DNA from: Actinomycetes bacterium
Lineage (GTDB): Bacteria > Actinomycetota > Actinomycetes > Streptosporangiales > Streptosporangiaceae
Reading direction: 5' to 3'
Length of the DNA stretch: 51,257 bases
Assembly: GCA_021793235.1 (NCBI GenBank)
Contig: JAJYTD010000031.1
Location: forward strand, 1 to 51,257
The translations under genes were made by a program, and so were the position numbers. A model generated the notes under the pieces. The model saw only the letters and a program-made list of their open reading frames with translations. It did no database searches and was not told the origin of the DNA. Shown piece after piece: positions 45,389 through 51,257 of the stretch (position 1 is the stretch's first letter; each line of letters begins with the position of its first letter).

Positions 45389-45408
45389 AGAGCACTCTGC
45401 TAGGAGGG

Positions 45409-46230
45409 CTAAGCGGAGGCGACCAGCGCGGCCAGACCGCGGCGGGCAGTGCTCGACAACCGGATGTGCGCGAGGTCCTCGGGCGTGAACCAGGAACAGG
45501 CGATGGTCGACCCGCCGACCTCGGTGACCTCCAGCGGACACGGCCGGGCCACGTGCGCGTGGAAGAACACCCACACCGCATAGACCTCGGTGGCCGCGTT
45601 CTCCGGGCCGATCAGACCGCCGCGGTGGTGGTGCGCGATAGCGATGAGGTCACCCACCCGGCCGTGCTGACCGGTCTCCTCGAACAGCTCCCGCCGCAGC
45701 GCCGCGCGCGCCTCCTCGCCGTGGTCCACACCACCGCCGGGCAGATGCCAGGAACCGGCACCGGGGAAACCTGGCGCGATCTTGGACAGCAGGATGTTGC
45801 CCGCGGGATCGGTCACCACCCCGTAGGAGGCGAACCTCCGCAAGGACACACCCGGGCGGGCGGGCTCCTCAGCCGCCAGCTCATCCGCACTCGGGCGGGC
45901 CGGCAGCGCCAGGGCGGACTCCACTGATCGCGGATCCGCTGCAACAGCCGACCGCGTCGCGTAGTAGAGCCGGTCGATGTGCAGCAGCAGCGTCCCTGCA
46001 CCGTCCTGGACAGGGGTGATCTCGGTGCGGACATCGAACGGAACCAGCGGCGTGTCGGCGGGCAGACCGGCGGCCGACCGCGCCACATCCGCGGGATCTG
46101 CACCGAAGTGCACCCGCCCGCCCGATAGCACGGCGCCCTGGGGCGCGGACCCGGCCAGATGCGCACAGACCCGCCGCGCCTGCCGGTACCGGCCCGCCGC
46201 GCCCCGCAGGCCCGTCTCCGCGGCCGTCAT
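45409..46230 (-). CDS. Nudix hydrolase with an N-terminal extension
   Basis: The protein has 273 residues. The Nudix box GGGVDHGEEARAALRRELFEETG (Gx5Ex7REUxEExGU, quoted across its parts) lies around residue 165-190 and binds Mg2+ for cleavage of a nucleoside-diphosphate-linked substrate. The first ~125 residues include a further domain with TLLLHIDRLYYATRS that is not a standard Nudix core. It is downstream of a HAD phosphatase; ATG 46230 overlaps that gene's stop, so they are coupled. The substrate is unknown. Confidence 0.85.
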   Translation of the reverse strand: MTAAETGLRGAAGRYRQARRVCAHLAGSAPQGAVLSGGRVHFGADPADVARSAAGLPADTPLVPFDVRTEITPVQDGAGTLLLHIDRLYYATRSAVAADPRSVESALALPARPSADELAAEEPARPGVSLRRFASYGVVTDPAGNILLSKIAPGFPGAGSWHLPGGGVDHGEEARAALRRELFEETGQHGRVGDLIAIAHHHRGGLIGPENAATEVYAVWVFFHAHVARPCPLEVTEVGGSTIACSWFTPEDLAHIRLSSTARRGLAALVASA

Positions 46231-46967
46231 CGGCGCCCGGCGTCTACACCAAAGGAGGCAGGGATGCCCGCGAGGCGGAGCAGGTCGCCGAGGCCGGCGA
46301 TGGTGGCGACCTCCTGCTGCGCACCGTGGCGGCCGCGGCGGTCCAGCAGCAGGGGGTGCATCCCGGCCGCGATCGCGCCGAGCGCGTCGGCGCGCACCTG
46401 GTCACCGACGTGCCAGCAGCGCCGGGGATCTTCCCCCAGCGCGTGGCAGGCGATGTGGAAGATACGCGGGTCGGGCTTTCCGGCCCCAGCGGTGTCGGCG
46501 CAGACGACGGCCTGGAAGTGGTGGGTGAGGTCCACCGCGGCGAGCTTGTCGCGCTGCATCGACTCGATTCCGTTGGTGATCACCCCGAGCCGGATGCCGT
46601 TGGCGGCGAGCTCGGTGAGGACAGGCGCGGAATCCTGGAAGGCGGTCCAGGCCGAACGGTGGGCGGCGAGGTAGATCTCATAGAGGCCGTCGCAGTGCTC
46701 ATCGGAGACATGGGCATGCCCGGCCTGGGTGGCCAGGGCGCGTACGCGCTCGCGGCGCTGCTCGGCCAGCGTCAGCCTCCCGGCGATGTAGGCGCTGAAG
46801 GATATGTCGGTCTGCACGTCCCACAGACGGCGGGCGGCGGCGAAGTCAGGGTGCCCCAGCCGCTCCATCACAGCGCGCAACCCGGCGGAGCCGGCGGTGT
46901 AGTCGTCGATCAGCGTGTCATCGAGATCAAAGAAGATCGCCGCGGGAGCGGGGGATGTTTCCGGCAT
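46227..46967 (-). CDS. HAD-superfamily hydrolase
   Basis: The protein has 246 residues. Motif I is FFDLDDTLIDD (nucleophile Asp and acid/base Asp), motif II is GVITNGIES, motif III is a Lys in GAGKPDPRIF, and motif IV is HVGDQVRADALGA. An alpha-helical C1 cap lies between motifs I and II. The layout resembles YjjG-type nucleotidases or phosphoglycolate-like phosphatases. ATG 46967 has AAAGGA 5-6 nt upstream. It overlaps the Nudix start by 4 bp, suggesting the pair dephosphorylates related metabolites, perhaps damaged nucleotides (inference). Confidence 0.9.
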   Translation of the reverse strand: MPETSPAPAAIFFDLDDTLIDDYTAGSAGLRAVMERLGHPDFAAARRLWDVQTDISFSAYIAGRLTLAEQRRERVRALATQAGHAHVSDEHCDGLYEIYLAAHRSAWTAFQDSAPVLTELAANGIRLGVITNGIESMQRDKLAAVDLTHHFQAVVCADTAGAGKPDPRIFHIACHALGEDPRRCWHVGDQVRADALGAIAAGMHPLLLDRRGRHGAQQEVATIAGLGDLLRLAGIPASFGVDAGRR

Positions 46968-47078
46968 CGTTCCTTTTCCAACTTCTCCAACAGCAGGGCG
47001 ACGTCCCAGGCTACCGGCCTGGTCTGCGCAGCGCGGCACCGGCGCCGGTCGCAGGGCGCGGCCTCCGGCCGGTATCGG

Positions 47079-48026
47079 TCAGGGCAGCCGCTGGAACCAG
47101 GTGAGGGAGGCGACGGCGGTCGCACCGGCCAGCAGGAGCGCGACGAACACGAAACGGGTGACGATCTCCTTGTCGACGGTCTCACTGCCCAAGGAGGAGC
47201 CGATGTCGTCATAGACGTCGCTGAGCTCGGCCTCGGACTCGGCCTCGTAGAAGTGGCCCTCGGTGCTGTCGGCGAGCCGCTCCAGGGCCTCCTTGTCGAT
47301 GTCGGCCTCCACGGGTTCGCCGTTGATCTCGATGATGGCGGCGCCGGTGCCGAAGGCGATGGTGGAGACGGGGACACCGGCCTCGGCGGCGGCCCTGCTC
47401 GCCGCCGAGATGGGGCGCCCACTGGTGTTCTCGCCATCGGAGAGCAGCACGATGGCGGCCGGCGGCGGGTCCTCCCCGGCCTCCTCATCGAAAGAGCTGA
47501 TGGACTGCAGGGACGTGAAGACCCCTTCGCCGATGGCGGTTCCCGGTGACATCTGCAGATTCTCGATGGAATCGGTGACGGCCCGGTGGTCCTGGGTGGG
47601 GGAGGAGACCACGCTGGCGGCCGAGGAGAAGGTGACCAGGCCGACGTTGAACCGGTCGGGCAGGGAGTCGACGAATCCGCGGGCGGACTCCTTGGCCGCG
47701 GTGAGCCGGTCGGGGTTGACATCGCTGGCGGCCATGGACGGGGACACGTCCATGGCCACGATGATCGTGGCGCGTTCGCGCGGCACCTCCACCGGCATCG
47801 CCGGGCGGGCCATCGCTCCGATCAGCACGGCGATGGTGAGGCAGAACAGGCCGGCGGTGACGTGGCGCCGCCAGCCGGGCCTGCGCGGCGCCACCTGGTC
47901 CAGCAGCGCCATATTGGTGAAACGCAGGGTGTAGTCCCTGCGCCGGTACTGCAACAGGACGTAAACGGTGACGAGCCCGGCGAGCACGAGCAGCAGCCAC
48001 AGCCAGCCGGCGGATAGGAAGGTCAC
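47079..48026 (-). CDS. VWA-domain membrane protein (BatA-like)
   Basis: The protein has 315 residues. Two N-terminal transmembrane helices (LSAGWLWLLLVLAGLVTVYV; the second near 60-78) flank a short loop. A von Willebrand A domain follows with an intact MIDAS: DVSPSMAASD, then TAIGEGV and LLSDGENTSG. A last transmembrane helix (RFVFVALLLAGATAVASL) closes the protein. It is third in a MoxR / DUF58 / VWA operon, the core of MoxR-type chaperone systems. The GTG start is 22 bp after the DUF58 stop. Confidence 0.88.
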   Translation of the reverse strand: MTFLSAGWLWLLLVLAGLVTVYVLLQYRRRDYTLRFTNMALLDQVAPRRPGWRRHVTAGLFCLTIAVLIGAMARPAMPVEVPRERATIIVAMDVSPSMAASDVNPDRLTAAKESARGFVDSLPDRFNVGLVTFSSAASVVSSPTQDHRAVTDSIENLQMSPGTAIGEGVFTSLQSISSFDEEAGEDPPPAAIVLLSDGENTSGRPISAASRAAAEAGVPVSTIAFGTGAAIIEINGEPVEADIDKEALERLADSTEGHFYEAESEAELSDVYDDIGSSLGSETVDKEIVTRFVFVALLLAGATAVASLTWFQRLP

Positions 48027-48047
48027 CCGAAGTCCTTTCTGCGTCGC

Positions 48048-49022
48048 TCAGCGAGGTGTGGCCGGTGTGTGCCGGGCGAGCCGGTGCGCGGTGCGGCGCT
48101 GTTCGACCACGAACCGGGCCATGTCCACGATCCAGTCGCGGTCGGTGCGCAGGACCAGGTGCGGCACGCCGCACCGGCGCAGCCCGCCCTGCACGGCGGC
48201 GCGCTGGGCCTGCGCGGCCTCCTGGTAGCTCCGCCGGACCTGTGGACTCAACCGGACCTCCCGGGTGCGCCCGGTCTCGGGATCTTGCATGGTGACCAAT
48301 CCTATGTCGGGAAGGTCGAGTTCGCGGGGATCGATGACCTCGATGGCGATGACCTGGTGGCGGGCGGCCAGTGTGCGCAGGGGCCGCTCCCAGGGCGCCG
48401 GCGCCGCAGGGGTGGCGCCGGGCGGGGTGTCCAGGAAGTCGGAGATGACCACGCGCAGCCCGCGGCGGGTGCGGGTACGCGCCAGGTCGGTGAGGGCATC
48501 GGCGAAGGTGGCGCCCGCACCGCCGTCGGGACCGGTGCGGGGGGCGGCGGCCACGGTCGACAGCAGCGCCAGCAGGGCCGCTTTTCCCGACCGGGCCGGC
48601 CACCGGCGGATGCGCCCGCGGTGCAGGAAGTGGGCGCCGAACCGGTCTCCTACGCGCTGGGTCAAAACGTTGACGGCGGCCAGGGCGCCGATGGCGATGT
48701 CGCGCTTTTCCCGGGGACCGGTTCCGAAATCCATGCTGGCCGACAGGTCCAGCAGCGTCCAGCTCTCCAGTTCGCGGTCGGCGACGAGGTCGCGCACGTG
48801 CGGGGTGGTGGTGCGGGCGGTCACCGCCCAGTCCATGAGGCGCACGTCGTCCTCGCCGGGCTGGTACAGCCGCGCCTCGGCGGGCTCGCTGCCGGGCCCC
48901 AGGCGCAGCCCGAGGTGCTCGCCGTGCAGCAGTCCCTCCAGTCGCCGCACGACACGCAGGTCCAGGTGGTGCAGCGCGGCGTGCAGGCGCGCGTCGAGAC
49001 CGGGGGAGGGAGGGTGGGACAC
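48048..49022 (-). CDS. DUF58 domain protein
   Basis: The protein has 324 residues. The family motif lies around GEDDVRLMDWAVTARTTTPH, followed by WTLLDLSASMDFG (a VWA-like DxSxS). RGLRVVISDFLD and the C-terminal HLVLRTDRDWIVDM follow. No membrane helix is seen, so this is the short cytosolic DUF58 type. GTG 49022 lies 7 nt after the MoxR stop, so translation is coupled. It probably acts as the substrate-facing partner of MoxR. Confidence 0.85.
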   Translation of the reverse strand: MSHPPSPGLDARLHAALHHLDLRVVRRLEGLLHGEHLGLRLGPGSEPAEARLYQPGEDDVRLMDWAVTARTTTPHVRDLVADRELESWTLLDLSASMDFGTGPREKRDIAIGALAAVNVLTQRVGDRFGAHFLHRGRIRRWPARSGKAALLALLSTVAAAPRTGPDGGAGATFADALTDLARTRTRRGLRVVISDFLDTPPGATPAAPAPWERPLRTLAARHQVIAIEVIDPRELDLPDIGLVTMQDPETGRTREVRLSPQVRRSYQEAAQAQRAAVQGGLRRCGVPHLVLRTDRDWIVDMARFVVEQRRTAHRLARHTPATPR

Positions 49023-49029
49023 AGCCGAC

Positions 49030-50094
49030 CTACCGTGCGGCCATGGCGGACTGCTCGCCGCTGGAAGGATCATCCCAGATGACCCGGGGCGGAGGCACGG
49101 CGGCCAGCACCCGGTCGACGATCTGGGTGGTCGTGACGCCATCGGCGAGCGCGTCGAAGCTGAGGACGAGCCTGTGGGCCATGATGTCGCGGGCCAGCAC
49201 GCGCACATCCTCGGGCAGGACGTAGGTGCGGCCGCGGATGAGGGCCAGGGCGCGCGCGGCCGCGACCAGCCCCAGGGTGGCGCGCGGACTGGCCCCCACC
49301 TCCAGGACGCGGCGCAGTTCGGGCACACCGTAGTTCTCGGGCTCGCGGGTCGCCATGACCAGGCGGACGACGTAGTCGGCGATGAGCTGGTGGACCTGCA
49401 CGCGCTCGGCATCCTGCTGCAGTTCGCGAAGCGTCACCGGGTCGAGGATCTGGTGGGCTTCGGGCGGGGTGGCGCTCATCCGCCGCAGGATCTCCATCTC
49501 CTCGTGGGCGCGCGGGTGCGGGACGACGACCTTCATCAAGAACCGGTCGCGCTGGGCCTCGGGCAGGGGGTAGACGCCTTCGGACTCCACGGGGTTCTGA
49601 GTGGCGATGACGACGAAGGGGTCGGGAAGCGGGTAGGTGGTACCGCCCAGCGACACCTGCTTTTCGGCCATGACCTCCAGCAGGGAGGACTGGACCTTGG
49701 CCGGGGCCCGGTTGATCTCGTCGGCGAGGACGAAGTTGGCGAAGACCGGGCCGAGCTCGACGTCGAACTGCTCAGTGGAGGGATGGTAGATGCGGGTGCC
49801 GACGATGTCGGAGGGCACCAGGTCGGGGGTGAACTGCACCCGGGCGAAGGAGCCGCCGGTGACCTTGGCCAGGGTGGAGACCGCCAGTGTCTTGGCGATA
49901 CCGGGCACCCCTTCCAGCAGGCAGTGCCCCCGGGCGATGAGGGCCACCATGGTGCGCTCCACCATCTGGTCCTGGCCGACGATGACGGTGGAGACCTCCT
50001 GCAGGGCCGCGCGCAGCAGCCGCGTGGGCTCGCCGGTGGCCTCGGCGCCGGCGGCCGCGGCACCGCTTGCGGGTACAGGGTCGGTTTCCGGCAT
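49030..50094 (-). CDS. MoxR-family AAA+ ATPase
   Basis: The protein has 354 residues. Walker A is EGVPGIAKT, Walker B is NFVLADEINRAP, sensor 1 is VIATQNPVESEGVYPLPEAQ, the arginine finger is DRFLMKV, and the C-terminal lid has GASPRATLGLVAAARA. These are the AAA_3 and lid domains of MoxR. It acts as a chaperone, often inserting metal or co-factors or activating VWA partners. The ATG at 50094 has GGAG 3-4 nt upstream. It is first of three genes and is divergent from the gene at 50260. Confidence 0.93.
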   Translation of the reverse strand: MPETDPVPASGAAAAGAEATGEPTRLLRAALQEVSTVIVGQDQMVERTMVALIARGHCLLEGVPGIAKTLAVSTLAKVTGGSFARVQFTPDLVPSDIVGTRIYHPSTEQFDVELGPVFANFVLADEINRAPAKVQSSLLEVMAEKQVSLGGTTYPLPDPFVVIATQNPVESEGVYPLPEAQRDRFLMKVVVPHPRAHEEMEILRRMSATPPEAHQILDPVTLRELQQDAERVQVHQLIADYVVRLVMATREPENYGVPELRRVLEVGASPRATLGLVAAARALALIRGRTYVLPEDVRVLARDIMAHRLVLSFDALADGVTTTQIVDRVLAAVPPPRVIWDDPSSGEQSAMAAR

Positions 50095-50259
50095 GTCTCC
50101 AGCCTTTCAACGAGCGGGTCACCCCCACGGTGCCGCCGCCGGGTACGTTGATGGTCACGCACCGGCGATGCTACCCGCTCGATCCGAACGGGAAGCGGGG
50201 CACGGGAAGCGGGGCAGCCGTGCGGTTGTGGCGCCGACCACGTCGAGGAGGGCAAGAGC

Positions 50260-51033
50260 GTGCCGCTGGAGGAGGGCGATCCGCGCCAGTTGGGGGCCTA
50301 CCGGCTGAGCGAGCGGATCAGCGCGGGCGCCGAGGGTGTGGTGTACCTGGCGCACGGTGCCGATGGGCGCCCGGTGAGCATTGCGATGCTCAGCGCGGGT
50401 GCGGCGGCCGACCCCGCCGCCCGGGACAGGTTCGCCGCCGCGGTCGCCAAGGGCGCGGGTGTCACGGACGCGCCCGCCGTGCTGGCCGCCAACACCACCA
50501 ATCCCGCGGCCTCCTGGGTGGCGGTCGCCCATGCCGAAGGCGAGGCGGGCGCGGAGGCGTTCCTGGCGCCGGTCGCGGTGGGCGCAGCCGAGCGCTCCGC
50601 GGGCACACCCGCCTATGCGCCGCACTGGGCGGGCCGGCCCGCACCGATGGCGGCGCGGTGGTCCTGGTCGGGCGGAGGGCGCGGTTCTGGTGCGGCGGTG
50701 GCCGCCCCCGGCTCCAGCCGGCCGGTGATCGTAGCGCTGCTGGTATTGCTCCTGCTGTTCGCGGCGCTGCTGGTACTGCTGTACCTGTGGCTGTCGTCGC
50801 TGGCACCGCAGGCCGGCCAGCCGGTGATTTCGCCCGAGCCCAGTCCGAGCCAGACGCAGCAGACCCCGTCCCCGTCCGCACCCTCTCCTGCACCCAGTGA
50901 TGGGCCCAGTGGGGAGTCCAGCCCGACCCCGGAGCCTTCGCCCAGTGGTTCACCCACCACCGATGTGCCCACGGTGGAGGTGGAGGAGACCGACCAGCCG
51001 GGTGTACCCGTGGACCCGGGGGACCAGGCCTGA
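50260..51033 (+). CDS. Membrane protein with degenerate Ser/Thr-kinase N-lobe and Ser/Pro-rich exterior
   Basis: The protein has 257 residues. Residues 11-50 mimic a PknB-type N-lobe (LGAYRLSERISAGAEGVVYL), but the catalytic Lys position reads PVSIAML. The protein has no catalytic loop, DFG or C-lobe. A single transmembrane helix (IVALLVLLLLFAALLVLLYL) is followed by about 75 residues of Ser/Pro/Glu-rich extracellular tail. GTG 50260 has GGAGG upstream. It is therefore a kinase-derived scaffold and not an enzyme. It is divergent from the MoxR operon across 165 bp. Confidence 0.7.
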   Translation: MPLEEGDPRQLGAYRLSERISAGAEGVVYLAHGADGRPVSIAMLSAGAAADPAARDRFAAAVAKGAGVTDAPAVLAANTTNPAASWVAVAHAEGEAGAEAFLAPVAVGAAERSAGTPAYAPHWAGRPAPMAARWSWSGGGRGSGAAVAAPGSSRPVIVALLVLLLLFAALLVLLYLWLSSLAPQAGQPVISPEPSPSQTQQTPSPSAPSPAPSDGPSGESSPTPEPSPSGSPTTDVPTVEVEETDQPGVPVDPGDQA

Positions 51034-51192
51034 GCCGTGCCGGCCCGCGGGGCAGGGGAGCGGCCAGAGCAGGGGCCGCAGCGCGCGGGGGAGCGCTCGC
51101 TGTGTCGTGCCAAAAGGCGGGAGAGGAGCGGGGCCGTTGGCGCACCGGAGTCGAGATCGGCTCCGCCGTTCCCGGGCCCCACCCCCGAATAC

Positions 51193-51225
51193 AATAAATC
51201 TACACCGTAAAGGTGGAGGTTTATT
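51193..51225. terminator. AT-rich hairpin at the right edge
   Basis: AATAAATCTACACC (51193-51206), loop GTAAA and GGTGGAGGTTTATT (51212-51225) pair over 14 positions with one G-U and one A-G mismatch, followed by TTTACC. It may terminate the gene at 50260 or act as a leader structure of the next gene. It embeds copy 3 of the 18-bp motif. Confidence 0.4.
51196..51213. repeat. AAATCTACAnnrTmAAGG motif, copy 3
   Basis: AAATCTACACCGTAAAGG, within the hairpin at 51193-51225 and about 60 bp before the window end. Confidence 0.45.
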
Positions 51226-51257
51226 TTACCAATCACAAAAACAAGAAGGGAGCGGCT

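Larger units (their letters stand above)
51034..51257. other. Right-edge spacer with hairpin
   Basis: No gene is seen. The last 75 bases are markedly AT-rich compared with the neighbouring sequence. AGAAGGGAG at 51245-51253 could be a ribosome site for a gene starting beyond the edge. Confidence 0.4.

Overview
The window is high-GC, gene-dense DNA from an actinomycete. Evidence for this is the frequent GTG and TTG starts, a Ddn/F420-type reductase, a DUF1918/DUF1876 pair, a stand-alone bacterial Ku and an RIFMO/Rox-type rifampicin monooxygenase. The protein style suggests Nocardiopsis or a relative, but this is an impression and was not tested by search. I found no rRNA, tRNA or CRISPR array.

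Layout. 1-600 is an unusually AT-rich junkyard: an IS5-type element runs off the left edge and abuts two broken reading frames that look like an immunity-gene tail and an orphan polymorphic-toxin C-terminus. 643-4041 is a MacB/FtsX-type ABC exporter, followed by a transposase scrap. 4683-8689 holds two small TetR-controlled units, each with clear palindromic operators: TetR / Ddn-like reductase / methyltransferase, and NmrA-like / SnoaL-like / TetR. 9511-17572 is a NAD-type formate dehydrogenase locus: fdhD, an iron-sulfur subunit, a fused diaphorase subunit, the molybdopterin subunit, a PanE-like reductase and a divergent GntR/FCD regulator. One operator motif (YTGTMTACRK) precedes four of these units. 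The alpha subunit is split: its [4Fe-4S] domain sits at the end of the iron-sulfur subunit. 17578-20907 pairs a CocE/NonD hydrolase with an ATP-grasp enzyme.

21018-30056 is mixed housekeeping: a PdaC-like deacetylase, valS with an apparently leaderless promoter, Ku, a small membrane protein, a pyroglutamyl-peptidase-like protein lacking the classical catalytic residues, and an aldehyde dehydrogenase. At 30313-30951 a miniature IS200/IS605-type element with an internally deleted TnpB sits directly against the start codon of a pseudokinase-flippase fusion gene. 33474-43049 continues with MarR, Ohr, a transglutaminase-like protein, an EamA transporter, a CorC/HlyC pair, two RNA methyltransferases, an SDR, two small DUF proteins and an amino-acid permease.

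43102-45388 looks like an acquired resistance segment: a transposase remnant, a 19-bp rifampicin-associated element, rox, and the tail of a dead alpha/beta hydrolase. 45409-51033 carries Nudix and HAD hydrolases, a MoxR / DUF58 / VWA operon, and a divergent membrane protein with a degenerate kinase N-lobe. An 18-bp AT-rich motif (AAATCTACAnnrTmAAGG) occurs three times, once inside a coding region written in unusually AT-rich codons.
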